64,000 bases of DNA from Sphingomonas lutea (GCF_014396785.1 NZ_CP060718.1:826501-890500), one strand, 5' to 3'. Positions 41,880 through 58,669 are shown, counted from the stretch's first letter. A program made the numbers and translations. Notes: generated by a model from the sequence alone, not told the origin.

Positions 41880-42328
41880 GCCGGCGACTTGTGGAGCAGT
41901 GCCGATCGCTTCATCGTGCAGACGACCTCGCCGCGCTGGTTGATCGCGCGATGTTCCCAGGTGACGATCCCCGCAGTCGGCCGGGAACCGCTCTCACGCA
42001 CGGCGATTACCTCGCTTTCGATGCGCAGCGTATCGCCGCAGAACACCGATTTGGGAAACTTGACCTCGTCGAAGCCGAGATTGGCGACGAGCGTGCCGAG
42101 CGTGGTGTCGGCGACCGAAATGCCGACCGTCAGGCTGAAGGTAAAGCAGCTGTTGACGAGGATCTGTCCGAACTCGCTGTCCTTCGCGGCCTCGGCGTCG
42201 AGGTGCAGCGGCTGCACATTGTGAGTTAGCGTCGAGATCAGCAGATTGTCGGTCTCGGTGACGGTACGGGTGACGGCATGTTCGATGCGGTCGCCGACCT
42301 GCCATTCGTCGAAGTAGCGTCCGGGCAT
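41876..42328 (-). CDS. MaoC-family hot-dog (de)hydratase
   Basis: A 150-residue single hot-dog protein ([17 protein letters not shown] at the N-terminus). The active-site stretch reads [15 protein letters not shown], then [20 protein letters not shown] and [19 protein letters not shown]. Classic R-specific enoyl-CoA hydratases have GDxNPLH; here the Asp position is Asn while the His is kept. I recall that variation as common in the mesaconyl/itaconyl-CoA-hydratase-like subgroup. It overlaps the CoA lyase start by four bases and lies nine bases after the transketolase-like gene. Likely hydrates or dehydrates the CoA ester made or cleaved by that lyase. Confidence 0.87.
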   Translation of the reverse strand: MPGRYFDEWQVGDRIEHAVTRTVTETDNLLISTLTHNVQPLHLDAEAAKDSEFGQILVNSCFTFSLTVGISVADTTLGTLVANLGFDEVKFPKSVFCGDTLRIESEVIAVRESGSRPTAGIVTWEHRAINQRGEVVCTMKRSALLHKSPA

Positions 42329-42337
42329 GGGGCGGCT

Positions 42338-44650
42338 CTAGGCTGGGAGCAGAAGCTCGGCAACGGCTTCGGTGATCGCGGCGCCGTCGAGGCGGTAGGC
42401 GGCGTACAGGTCCGCGAGTGTTCCCGTCTGGCCGAACTTGTCGATGCCCAAAGGCGCGACGCGCTGGCCGAGCACGCCGCCGAGCCACGACAGCGACGCA
42501 GGCGCGGCGTCGGCGATGGTCACCAGCCCCGCACCACGGCCGAGCTGCGAGAGCAGTTGCTCAATATGGCTGGCGCTGCGCGTTCCGCCCCAGCGGGCCG
42601 CCTGTGCCTCGGTCCAGCCGCGGTGGAGGAGGTCGGGGGAGGTGATTGCGAGCAGGCCAAGGCCGGGGATGTCGTCGCGCAGTTCCTCCCAGGCGGCAAG
42701 CGCTTCGGGCATCACCGCGCCCATCGCGACGATCGCGGCTTCGGCGTCTGCGCCGGGTTCGCGTAGCCAATAGCCGCCGGCGATCGCGCCCTCGCGCCAG
42801 CCGTCGCCCTCGCGCGCGACCTGGCGGATGTTGCGGGTGGACAGGCGCAGATAGGTGCTCTCGCCGTCGGGATCGTCGATCAGGCGGAAGGCGGTTTCCA
42901 TCATCGCCGCAAGCTCGTCGGCGAAAGCGGGTTCGTAATGGCGTAGCCCCGGCTGGCCGAGCGCGATCAGCGGCGGATTGATCGACTGGTGCGCGCCGCC
43001 CTCCGGCCCCAGCGTGATCCCGCTTGGCGTCGCGACGAGCAGGAAGCGCGCATCCTGGTAGCAGGCGTAGTTCAGCGCATCGAGGCCGCGGGCGATGAAC
43101 GGGTCGTAGAGCGTGCCGATCGGGAAAAGGCGGTGATCGAACAGGTCGCCAGCCAATCCGGCAGCGGCAAGCATCAGAAACAGGTTGTTCTCGGCAATGC
43201 CCAGTTCGATATGCTGGCCCTTATTTGTCCCCGACCACTTTTGCGCAGATGCAATCTTTGCCTTCGCAAAGACGTCGGTCATTTCGCTTCGGCGGAAGAG
43301 GCCGCGCTGGTTGACCCAGGCGCCGAGGTTGGTCGAGACGGTGACATCGGGCGAAGTGGTGACGATGCGGTCGGCCATGTCGCTGCCGCCCTTGGACAGG
43401 TCGAGCAGGATGCGGCCGAACGCGGCCTGGGTCGATTGTTCTTCACCCGATGGGGCGGGGATGGCCGGAACCGTGACCTGCCCGAATGCACGGGCACGCT
43501 TGTCGCGGGCGACGCGGCTACGTTCGATCAGCGCTTCGACCCCGGTGCGGGCATTGTCGCCGATGCCTTCGAGCGGCTCCCACTCGCTGCCTTCGCGCAC
43601 GCCCATGCCTTCGCGCAGCGCGGCGAGCTGGGTCGGGTTCATCAGGCCGGCGTGATTGTCCTTGTGCCCGGCGAAGGGCAGGCCGAAGCCCTTGACCGTC
43701 CAGGCAATGAACAGCGTCGGCACGTCGTCGTTCGCGGCGTCGAACGCGTCGACCAGCGTTTCCATGCAATGCCCGCCGAGGTCGGTGAACAGCGACGCCA
43801 AGGCGTCATCGTCATGCGCCTTGAGCAGCGTTTCGGCGGGCTTGCCAACCTCCGCTTCGATCCGCGCCCGCCACGCCGCGCCGCCTTGGTAGTGGAGCGC
43901 GGACAAGTCCGCATTGGGCAGCTGTTCGAACCACGCCTTGAGCTTGGGCGCACCATCGAGCGCGGCCTTGAGGCGCTTGCCGTAGCGAAGCTCGGCGATG
44001 CGCCAGCCGCAACTGCGGAAGATTTCGTCGAACCGCTCGAACATGCGGTCGGTGCTGGTCGCGTCGAGGCTCTGGCGATTGTAGTCGACGATCCACCACA
44101 GGTTGCGGACGTCGTGCTTGTGCCCTTCGATCAAAGCTTCGTAGATATTGCCCTCGTCGAGCTCGGCGTCGCCGATCAGCGCGACGAAACGGCCGCGATC
44201 CGCCTCGTCGAGCTTGCCGTGCGCGGTGAGCAGATCCTGCACCAGGCTGGCAAAGAGCGTGATCGCGACGCCAAGGCCGACCGAGCCGGTCGAAAAATCG
44301 ACCGGGATGCGGTCCTTGGTCCGGCTGGGATAGGATTGCGCGCCGCCGAAGCCGCGGAAATTCTCCAGCGCCTCGCGGCTCTGGGAGCCGAGGAGGTAGT
44401 GAATGGCGTGCAGCACCGGCCCGGCATGCGGCTTGACCGCGACGCGGTCGTTCGGTCCGAGCGCATGAAAGTAGAGCGCGGCCATGATCGCGGTCATCGA
44501 CGCGCAGCTCGCCTGATGCCCGCCGACCTTGAGCCCGTCGTCGCTTTCCCGGACGTGGTTGGCGTGGTGGATGGTCCATGCCGACAACCAGCGGAGCCGC
44601 TCGTCGAGCAGCTTGAGCGAGGCAATGTCGGTGGTCAGCGGCTTCAGCAA
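42338..44650 (-). CDS. Transketolase / PDH-E1 (AceE)-like thiamine diphosphate enzyme
   Basis: About 770 residues, longer than ordinary transketolase (roughly 660) and nearer the homodimeric pyruvate dehydrogenase E1 plan. ThDP-binding motif: ALIGDAELDEGNIYEALIEG followed by WWIVDYNRQSLD. Other parts are VGGHQASCASM, HAGPVLHAIHYLLG, GQHIELGIAENN (catalytic Glu of the PYR domain) and GPEGGAHQSINPPL. Start chosen at TTG 44650, because GGAG lies six bases upstream and the only longer start (GTG 44716) lies inside an inverted repeat and adds non-homologous sequence. First gene of the six-gene operon. Real substrates (sugar phosphates or 2-oxo acids) are uncertain. Confidence 0.85.
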   Translation of the reverse strand: MLKPLTTDIASLKLLDERLRWLSAWTIHHANHVRESDDGLKVGGHQASCASMTAIMAALYFHALGPNDRVAVKPHAGPVLHAIHYLLGSQSREALENFRGFGGAQSYPSRTKDRIPVDFSTGSVGLGVAITLFASLVQDLLTAHGKLDEADRGRFVALIGDAELDEGNIYEALIEGHKHDVRNLWWIVDYNRQSLDATSTDRMFERFDEIFRSCGWRIAELRYGKRLKAALDGAPKLKAWFEQLPNADLSALHYQGGAAWRARIEAEVGKPAETLLKAHDDDALASLFTDLGGHCMETLVDAFDAANDDVPTLFIAWTVKGFGLPFAGHKDNHAGLMNPTQLAALREGMGVREGSEWEPLEGIGDNARTGVEALIERSRVARDKRARAFGQVTVPAIPAPSGEEQSTQAAFGRILLDLSKGGSDMADRIVTTSPDVTVSTNLGAWVNQRGLFRRSEMTDVFAKAKIASAQKWSGTNKGQHIELGIAENNLFLMLAAAGLAGDLFDHRLFPIGTLYDPFIARGLDALNYACYQDARFLLVATPSGITLGPEGGAHQSINPPLIALGQPGLRHYEPAFADELAAMMETAFRLIDDPDGESTYLRLSTRNIRQVAREGDGWREGAIAGGYWLREPGADAEAAIVAMGAVMPEALAAWEELRDDIPGLGLLAITSPDLLHRGWTEAQAARWGGTRSASHIEQLLSQLGRGAGLVTIADAAPASLSWLGGVLGQRVAPLGIDKFGQTGTLADLYAAYRLDGAAITEAVAELLLPA

Positions 44651-44667
44651 TCCAAACTCCGTCCAGG

Positions 44668-44733
44668 CTGAGCTTGTCGAAGCCCGATCCCGCCTTCGCC
44701 CTAAGGACAAGACCACCCCTTCGACAAGCTCAG
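44668..44733. repeat. 15-bp inverted repeat (REP-like element)
   Basis: CTGAGCTTGTCGAAG (44668-44682) is repeated in perfect inverted orientation as CTTCGACAAGCTCAG (44719-44733), with 36 bases between. I recall this core as a dispersed intergenic repeat in sphingomonad genomes. Here it lies between the divergent transketolase-like and DUF418 genes and could fold in the leader of either transcript. Confidence 0.75.
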
Positions 44734-44824
44734 GAAGCGCCTCGGCAACAGCGAATTATCGGAAGGTAACTGGGGGCTCGGGCGCCTCAGGCGTAAGCGG
44801 GCGCATCCAGCGGGGGCTGATCAG

Positions 44825-46141
44825 ATGACCGAGACCGTTCTTGCGCCGACGGCGGCGCGGCGCATTGAATCGCTCGATTTCGTGCGCGGCTGCGCCCTGT
44901 TCGGCATCTTGCTGATGAACATCGTCGGGATGGGACTCGGGCCGGCGTATGACAATCCGACCATTCAGGGCGGGGCCACCGGGATCAACCTGACCACCTG
45001 GTACGTCGTCAATGTCGGTTTCGAAGGCACGCAACGGGCGTTGTTTTCGATGCTGTTCGGCGCCGGAGTCATCCTTCTTACCGAGCGGCTCGAGAAAACG
45101 CAGGGCGCGGCCGGGTACGACATCTTCTTCCGGCGCAACCTCTGGCTGATCGCGTTCGGCCTGGTCAACGCCTGGGTGCTGCTGTGGGTCGGCGACATCC
45201 TCTATTATTATGGGATCACGGCCTTGTTCCTGTTTGCCTTCCGCAAGCTCAGCGGCAAGGCCCTTCTCGCCTTTGGTCTCGCCTCCTTCGTGATCGGCTC
45301 GGCGTGGAGCGGGATCGAAACCGCCCATGCGCTCGAAAAGCATTCGAAATACGAGCAGGCGGCCAAGGTCCCCGAAGCCAGCCGCACCCCCGCGCAAAAG
45401 GAGACGATCGCCGAATGGAAAAAGGAGGAGCGTGCCGGACCGCCGCCTGTCGTCATCAAGGAGATGAAGGCGTCGATTGCCGGATCCTATTGGGGCGCGC
45501 TCAAGACCTACGCCCCGCGCATCGCCGAATTTCAGTCATGGTCGCTGTACCGCTATTTCTTCGACATCTTCGGCATGATGATGATGGGCATGGCGCTGTT
45601 CCGCCTTGGCGTGCTGACCCTGGACGTGCCCGGCAAAGTCTATGCCGCAATGGCGGCTGGAGGCTACGCCATCGGCGTCCCGCTCAACATGTATGAAGCC
45701 AATTGGATCATGGACCATGGCTTCACGAGCCTGGCCTACCATCAGGCCAATATTACCTACGATTTCAGCCGGCTGGCGATGACCGCGGGGCACCTTGGCG
45801 TACTGATGCTGTTCTTGAAATCAGGGGTCTTCGGCTGGCTGAGACGGTCGATGGCCGCGGTTGGGCAATTGGCGCTGACGAATTATCTGACGCACTCGCT
45901 GGTCGCGCTGACGGTCTTCGTGCTGCTCGGCTATTGGGGCGTTTTGCAGCGCCACCAGCTCTATTTCATCGTCCTTGCGGTGTGGACCTTCCAGATCCTC
46001 GCCAGTCCAGTCTGGCTGCGGCACTTTCACTTTGGCCCGGCCGAATGGGTGTGGCGCACGCTGACCTACGGCAAGGCGCCGCCCTTCCGGCGCGCGGCGG
46101 GCGGCGGGCCGATCGGCGCCGCGCCGCTGCCCGCGGCGTAG
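44825..46141 (+). CDS. DUF418-domain membrane protein
   Basis: A 438-residue polytopic protein. The N-terminus RRIESLDFVRGCALFGILLMNIV is the typical opening of the DUF418/YeiB-like family, and the C-terminal domain (MAAVGQLALTNYLTHSLVALTVF ... GPAEWVWRTLTYGKAPPFRR) is DUF418 itself. About ten hydrophobic segments are visible, with a charged loop (KEERAGPPPVVIKEMK) in the middle. Related proteins belong to the acyltransferase-3-like superfamily, but their role is not established. A G-rich stretch (GCGGGGGC) precedes the ATG. Confidence 0.88.
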   Translation: MTETVLAPTAARRIESLDFVRGCALFGILLMNIVGMGLGPAYDNPTIQGGATGINLTTWYVVNVGFEGTQRALFSMLFGAGVILLTERLEKTQGAAGYDIFFRRNLWLIAFGLVNAWVLLWVGDILYYYGITALFLFAFRKLSGKALLAFGLASFVIGSAWSGIETAHALEKHSKYEQAAKVPEASRTPAQKETIAEWKKEERAGPPPVVIKEMKASIAGSYWGALKTYAPRIAEFQSWSLYRYFFDIFGMMMMGMALFRLGVLTLDVPGKVYAAMAAGGYAIGVPLNMYEANWIMDHGFTSLAYHQANITYDFSRLAMTAGHLGVLMLFLKSGVFGWLRRSMAAVGQLALTNYLTHSLVALTVFVLLGYWGVLQRHQLYFIVLAVWTFQILASPVWLRHFHFGPAEWVWRTLTYGKAPPFRRAAGGGPIGAAPLPAA

Positions 46142-46152
46142 CGGCGGGGGGC

Positions 46153-46470
46153 CTAGCGCTCGTCGGGCCCCGTGCCGATTTGCGTGCTGCCGTCGCTGCG
46201 GACGGTGACGATAGGGACGAGATCGGTGCCGCAGCTGTAGGGGCCGACGTTTTGACAGGCCAAGCGCGGATCGAACGCGCGGGGCGCACTTGATGCCTCC
46301 GGCAGCGCCATGCGCATGTCTTGAGGCAACCGATATCGTTCGTTCGCGCGGCGGCCTTCGACGATGATTTCGTCGGGGTCGGGCGGTTGCGGAGCCGCCT
46401 GCGCGGCGAGCGGCGTGGGCGACAACGCAACGAGCCATAGCCATTTGGCAGGACGGACGCCGCGCTTCAT
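46153..46470 (-). CDS. Small exported protein of unknown function
   Basis: 105 residues beginning MKRGVRPAKWLWLVALSPTPLAAQA, a plausible signal peptide. The mature part contains DEIIVEGRR, two cysteines (LACQNVGPYSCGTDLV) and an acidic end. I chose ATG 46470 because it opens the signal peptide; the longer upstream frame would run into the divergent glutathione transferase. Convergent with the DUF418 gene (11-bp gap). Similar short DEIIVEGRR proteins occur in sphingomonads, as I recall, without known function. Confidence 0.65.
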   Translation of the reverse strand: MKRGVRPAKWLWLVALSPTPLAAQAAPQPPDPDEIIVEGRRANERYRLPQDMRMALPEASSAPRAFDPRLACQNVGPYSCGTDLVPIVTVRSDGSTQIGTGPDER

Positions 46471-46552
46471 GCGCCGATCATGACCTGTACGAAGACGGTC
46501 GGCAACCCGGCGCCCGTTCACGCGTAGCTGCCGGATACAAGCGGAGGCATCG

Positions 46553-47218
46553 ATGAAACCCATCCTCACCGTATTCGCGGATTCGCCCGACGGCGGACAG
46601 GGAGTGGCGCGGGACATGCGCGTGCGCTGGGCGCTTGAGGAGGTCGGGCAGGATTATGACGTCCGCACGGTGCCGTTCGCCAAGCTCAAGGAATCGGAGC
46701 ACCGCGCGCGCCATCCGTTCGGCAAGATCCCGACTTATGAGGAGGGCGAGCTGACGTTGTTCGAATCCGGCGCAATCGCGCTGCATCTTGCCGAATCGCG
46801 CCCCGGCCTGTTGCCGGGCGATGCCGAGGCCCGCGAACGCGCGATCGTCTGGCTGTTCGCCGCGCTCAACACGGTCGAGCCGCCGATCATCGAGCGCGAG
46901 GGCTATCTGATCATGGAGAAGGACAAGCCGTATTTTCGCGACCGCCTGACGCTTCTCGACGACCGCGTGCGCGAGAGGCTGGCGGAGGTTTCCGCATTTC
47001 TCGGCGAACGCGACTGGCTGGAAGGCGAATTCACCGTCGGCGACCTGATGATGATCGAGGTGCTCATCCGGCTGAAGGATCCGACGCTTCCGGGAACGTC
47101 GCTGCTTGAGGAATTCCCCACGCTCGCACGCTACGTCGAACGGGGCGAAGCGCGTCCGGCGTTCAAGCGCGCCTTCGATGGACAGCGGCAGGTCTTTCTC
47201 GAATCCCAGGAAGCGTGA
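46553..47218 (+). CDS. Glutathione S-transferase family protein
   Basis: 221 residues, normal for a cytosolic GST. The N-terminal thioredoxin-like half contains VRWALEEVGQDYDVRTVPF and the cis-proline/glutathione site GKIPTYEEGELTLFESGAI. The C-terminal helical half contains LGERDWLEGEFTVGDLMM, the usual N-capping box. GGAGG lies six bases before ATG 46553. It probably conjugates or reduces small electrophiles with glutathione; no substrate-linked neighbour is evident. The next gene is thyA. Confidence 0.92.
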   Translation: MKPILTVFADSPDGGQGVARDMRVRWALEEVGQDYDVRTVPFAKLKESEHRARHPFGKIPTYEEGELTLFESGAIALHLAESRPGLLPGDAEARERAIVWLFAALNTVEPPIIEREGYLIMEKDKPYFRDRLTLLDDRVRERLAEVSAFLGERDWLEGEFTVGDLMMIEVLIRLKDPTLPGTSLLEEFPTLARYVERGEARPAFKRAFDGQRQVFLESQEA

Positions 47219-47258
47219 AGCGCTTCCCGACTCAGGTTCGCCCGATTAGGGTCGGATC

Positions 47259-48053
47259 ATGCAGCAATATCTCGACCTCATGCAGCGCATCCTCGACGAG
47301 GGCGTGGAGCAGCAGGACCGCACCGGCACGGGCACGCTGTCGCACTTCGGGGCGCAGATGCGCCTCGACCTGGCCGACGGCTTCCCGCTACTGACGACCA
47401 AGAAACTGCACCTGCGCTCGATCATCGTCGAATTGCTGTGGTTCCTGCGCGGGGACACCAACATCGCCTGGCTGAAAGAGCGCAACGTGCGCATCTGGGA
47501 CGAATGGGCGGACGGGCAGGGTGACCTTGGCCCCGTCTACGGCAAGCAGTGGCGCGACTGGGAGACGGCGGACGGCCGCCATGTCGACCAGATCGCGAAC
47601 CTCGTCGAACTGATCAAAAGCGACCCCTATTCGCGGCGGCAGATCGTCACTGCTTGGAACCCGGGCGAACTGTCGCGGATGGCGCTGGCGCCGTGCCACT
47701 GCCTGTTCCAGACGCAAGTCGCTGCTGGGCGGCTCAACCTGCAGCTGTATCAACGCAGCGCCGATATCTTCCTCGGCGTGCCGTTCAACATCGCCAGCTA
47801 TGCGCTGCTCACCCACATGCTGGCGCGCGAATGCGGGCTGGCGCCCGGCGTGTTCGTGTGGACCGGCGGCGATTGCCACCTCTATTCCAACCACCTCGAC
47901 CAGGCGCGGCTGCAATTGAGCCGCGAGCCGCGGCCGCTGCCGCAACTGGTGATCAAGGATCGCGGGCAGGGCCTGTTCGATTACCAGCCCGAGGATTTCG
48001 TGTTCGAAAGCTACGATCCGCACCCGCATATCGCCGCGCCCGTCGCGGTTTGA
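47259..48053 (+). CDS. thyA: Thymidylate synthase
   Basis: 264 residues, the standard bacterial length. It methylates dUMP to dTMP with methylenetetrahydrofolate. Motifs: [53 protein letters not shown] and the catalytic cysteine in LAPCHCLFQ (C146), then [20 protein letters not shown] and [14 protein letters not shown]. The ATG at 47259 gives the expected N-terminus ([15 protein letters not shown]). No dihydrofolate reductase gene follows, although folA is often linked; entericidin-like genes come next. Confidence 0.98.
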   Translation: MQQYLDLMQRILDEGVEQQDRTGTGTLSHFGAQMRLDLADGFPLLTTKKLHLRSIIVELLWFLRGDTNIAWLKERNVRIWDEWADGQGDLGPVYGKQWRDWETADGRHVDQIANLVELIKSDPYSRRQIVTAWNPGELSRMALAPCHCLFQTQVAAGRLNLQLYQRSADIFLGVPFNIASYALLTHMLARECGLAPGVFVWTGGDCHLYSNHLDQARLQLSREPRPLPQLVIKDRGQGLFDYQPEDFVFESYDPHPHIAAPVAV

Positions 48054-48149
48054 CAGCGTCCCGTCGCGGCGCCGACGAAAATTTCGTGAGCGAAATGGAG
48101 CGCATCGCGTTTGGCGGCGTTCAACGGCGGTTAGATAGGGAGACGATCC

Positions 48150-48293
48150 ATGTTTCAGAAGATCGCAACGGCAGCACTTATCGGCGCTGCACTGATTGTT
48201 TCGGCGTGCAACACCGTGCGCGGCGCAGGCGAAGACGTGAAGTCGGTTGCCAATTGCACCGAAAATGCCATCGACGGCACGGGCACCTGCTAA
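48150..48293 (+). CDS. Entericidin-like small lipoprotein, copy 1
   Basis: A 47-residue lipoprotein: MFQKIATAALIGAALIVSAC, with lipidation at C20, then NTVRGAGEDVKS, which is the entericidin A/B signature. The tail VANCTENAIDGTGTC adds two further cysteines that classic entericidins lack. GGGAG precedes the ATG. Entericidins are tiny membrane lipoproteins linked to stress lysis (toxin EcnB, antidote EcnA). A second close copy lies 73 bases downstream. Which copy would be toxin or antidote cannot be told. Confidence 0.8.
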   Translation: MFQKIATAALIGAALIVSACNTVRGAGEDVKSVANCTENAIDGTGTC

Positions 48294-48366
48294 TTCAATG
48301 TGACGCTGGACAAGTCATGGCCGTCATGGCCATGATTGTTCCGCCCCCACAATGAAGGAGCGATGC

Positions 48367-48507
48367 ATGTTTCAGAAGATCGCAACCGCCGCACTGATCG
48401 GCGCTGCGCTCATCGTCAGCGCTTGCAACACGGTGCGCGGCGCCGGCGAGGACGTTTCGTCGGTTGCCAACTGCACCGAAAATACGATCGAGGGCCGCAC
48501 CTGCTAA
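48367..48507 (+). CDS. Entericidin-like small lipoprotein, copy 2
   Basis: 46 residues, nearly identical to the first copy through the lipobox (LIVSAC) and the NTVRGAGEDV motif. It differs in the tail (SSVANCTENTIEGRTC), which keeps the two extra cysteines. AAGGAG lies upstream of the ATG. Tandem duplication is evident from the DNA similarity of the two genes. It is followed by a strong terminator at 48532, so both probably share a transcript. Confidence 0.8.
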   Translation: MFQKIATAALIGAALIVSACNTVRGAGEDVSSVANCTENTIEGRTC

Positions 48508-48531
48508 GCTGACGGCGCCTGGTCAAAAGCA

Positions 48532-48569
48532 AAAGCCCCGCCGGGTGATGTCCCGGCGGGGCTTTTTTT
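48532..48569. terminator. Bidirectional rho-independent terminator
   Basis: A 14-bp perfect stem AAAGCCCCGCCGGG / CCCGGCGGGGCTTT with a 6-base loop is followed by a T-run on the plus strand. On the minus strand the stem is followed by TTTTGCTTTT. It lies between the convergent entericidin genes and rpoC, so it should end both transcripts. Confidence 0.92.
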
Positions 48570-48590
48570 GTCGATCGGCTCGACGGTCGC

Positions 48591-52883
<4,293 letters not shown>

Positions 52884-52895
52884 CTTTAGCTCCTG

Positions 52896-52919
52896 ACCCC
52901 TCCCGCGAAGGGGAGGGGT
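52896..52919. repeat. Hairpin in the rpoB-rpoC gap
   Basis: ACCCCTCCC-GCGAAG-GGGAGGGGT is a perfect 9-bp stem between rpoB and rpoC, on the 5' side of the rpoC ribosome-binding site. There is no U-tract. It may be an RNA processing site or a copy of a short dispersed intergenic repeat. Confidence 0.6.
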
Positions 52920-52935
52920 TGGGTGAGTAGGTCAG

Positions 52936-57105
<4,170 letters not shown>

Positions 57106-57422
57106 GTGCTTCCCTGCGCTGCGCGGGGACGCAAGGGTGCGCCCCGCAAATGCTCCCGGCCGGGCCGGGCGTGGTGTGGAGCGCTGATCCCGGCAATCCT
57201 CTCCATGCGTACGACCCGTGCGCTGTTCGGGCCCTGTCCCGGAGAGGACGGGAAAAGCCCCGGGGCGCACGAATCCGTGCGGCGGAGCCGTCTATTTGTT
57301 GGATAGGGCCGATATAATGCGATTCCCGCGCTTGTGAAGAGGGAAAAGCGCCGGATCGAGGAACTGCGCCGCGTCCCCGCGGGTTTGCCGGTCAAGTCCT
57401 CGAATTCGAGTAGGTTTTTGAA
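57106..57422. promoter_or_regulatory. rpoB leader and divergent promoter region
   Basis: A 317-bp gap. A stable hairpin GCGGGG-A-CGC / GCG-CCCCGC (57123-57147) lies 17 bases before the rpoB start and could affect rpoBC translation. At 57313-57318 a perfect plus-strand -10 box TATAAT overlaps, on the minus strand, ATTATATC, a possible -10 for rpoB with TTCACA 16 bases upstream. The plus-strand box would serve the small ORF at 57423. Both promoter calls are by eye. Confidence 0.45.
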
Positions 57423-57578
57423 ATGCGTCGCTTCAGCTTCACGACCCTGGCCATGGTGATGATGGCCATCCTCGCCAACCCCGATTCCGATCCGCAGCGC
57501 TTCGACGCCGATCTCTCGCCCGCGGCCGCGGCGATGATGAGCGGTGCGACGGACAGCTCGGCCAGCGCGAACGGCTGA
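57423..57578 (+). CDS. Possible 51-residue small protein
   Basis: MRRFSFTTLAMVMMAILANP gives a basic, hydrophobic N-terminus that could be a signal or membrane segment. The remaining 31 residues are polar and alanine-rich (DPQRFDADLSPAAAAMMSG, then SSASANG). Only a weak ribosome-binding site is present, but a TATAAT box lies about 105 bases upstream and a 26-base inverted repeat follows at 57649. I do not recognise it. It could be a real small envelope protein or a chance frame. Confidence 0.4.
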   Translation: MRRFSFTTLAMVMMAILANPDSDPQRFDADLSPAAAAMMSGATDSSASANG

Positions 57579-57648
57579 CCCGGTCCATCCTCCCTCATAA
57601 ACTTCAGCATTGGGCTGCCCGGCGGTCATTACCCGGAGCTGGTCGCTA

Positions 57649-57674
57649 GCAAATTGCCGCACGCGAATTTGCTG
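57649..57674. promoter_or_regulatory. Inverted repeat upstream of the hydrolase gene
   Basis: AGCAAATT and AATTTGCT, perfect 8-bp arms with a 10-bp spacer, lie about 95 bases before the alpha/beta hydrolase start. A two-fold operator is the simplest reading; there is no U-tract to support a terminator. Confidence 0.4.
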
Positions 57675-57769
57675 CGCCGGCGATCCCCGTTGCAAGTTGA
57701 TCTTGCACAACTCATCTCCAGCACCCCAAGGCTCGCCGCCAGTCGCCTCTCGCGCAAAGGGTTTGAAGG

Positions 57770-58669
57770 ATGAGCGAAGCCAGGTTCGCCGACGAATATT
57801 ACACCGTGCGTGACGGGCTTCGGCTGCACTACCGCGACTATCCCGGCGGCAGCGACGACCTGCCGCCCTTGCTGTGCCTGCATGGCCTGACTCGCAACGC
57901 GCGCGACTTCGCCCACCTGGCCGAGCGCTATTCGCCAAAGCATCGCGTGCTCGTGCTCGAGTTTCGCGGGCGCGGCGACAGCGAGTGGGACCCGGATTCG
58001 GCGCGCTACAACCCGCTGACCTATGCCGGCGACGTGATCGAACTGCTCGACCACCTTGGCCTGCGCCAGGCGATCTTCGTCGGCACCTCGCTCGGCGGGC
58101 TGGTGACGATGGCGGTCGCGGCGCTTGCCCCCGACCGCATCGCGGCGGCGATCCTCAACGACATCGGGCCCGAAATCGACCAGGTCGGGATCGACCGCAT
58201 CCAGACCTACCTCGGCCTAGATCGGCGCTTCGCCTCTTGGGAGGAGGCCGCGCAAGCGGTGTCGGTCAGCCAGGGATTGTCGTTTCCGGCTTACGGGCCA
58301 GCGGATTGGGAAGCGATGGCCCGGCGCAACTGCCGCGAGCGCGATGGCGAGATCGTGTTCGACTACGATCAGGCGATCGCGCTTCCGTTCAAGAATGGCG
58401 GGACGACGCCCACGATCGACATGTGGCCGCTCTATTCGGCGCTGGCGCAAAAGCCGCTCCTGGTTGTCCGTGGGGAGATCAGCCAGCTGCTGAGCGAGGA
58501 GACCTTCGCCAAGATGCAGGCGGCGGCGCCGCACGCGGCCTTCGCCACGGTGCGCGGGATCGGCCATGCGCCGGAGTTGTTCGAGCCCGAGGCGATCGCG
58601 GCCATCGACGCCTTCCTGGGGTCACTGACCGACGAAATCGAACGCACGAGCGCCGCGGCTTCGGGTTGA
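57770..58669 (+). CDS. Alpha/beta hydrolase
   Basis: 299 residues of the alpha/beta-hydrolase fold. The oxyanion segment is LLCLHGLTRNARDF, the nucleophile elbow is FVGTSLGGL with its serine, and the catalytic histidine is in GIGHAPELFEP. An aspartate in the LLVVRGE region or nearby would complete the triad, but Glu is what I see after strand 7 (LVVRGEIS). A cap region lies in the middle (LGLDRRFASWEEAAQAV). AAAGGG lies 11 bases upstream of the ATG. Substrate unknown; neighbouring pyk suggests no link. Confidence 0.9.
   Translation: MSEARFADEYYTVRDGLRLHYRDYPGGSDDLPPLLCLHGLTRNARDFAHLAERYSPKHRVLVLEFRGRGDSEWDPDSARYNPLTYAGDVIELLDHLGLRQAIFVGTSLGGLVTMAVAALAPDRIAAAILNDIGPEIDQVGIDRIQTYLGLDRRFASWEEAAQAVSVSQGLSFPAYGPADWEAMARRNCRERDGEIVFDYDQAIALPFKNGGTTPTIDMWPLYSALAQKPLLVVRGEISQLLSEETFAKMQAAAPHAAFATVRGIGHAPELFEPEAIAAIDAFLGSLTDEIERTSAAASG

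Noticed and set aside
40233..42224. 663-codon plus-strand frame across the dehydrogenase, CoA lyase and MaoC genes
   Set aside because: It spans three well-identified minus-strand genes in an overlapping operon and has no protein-family signal.
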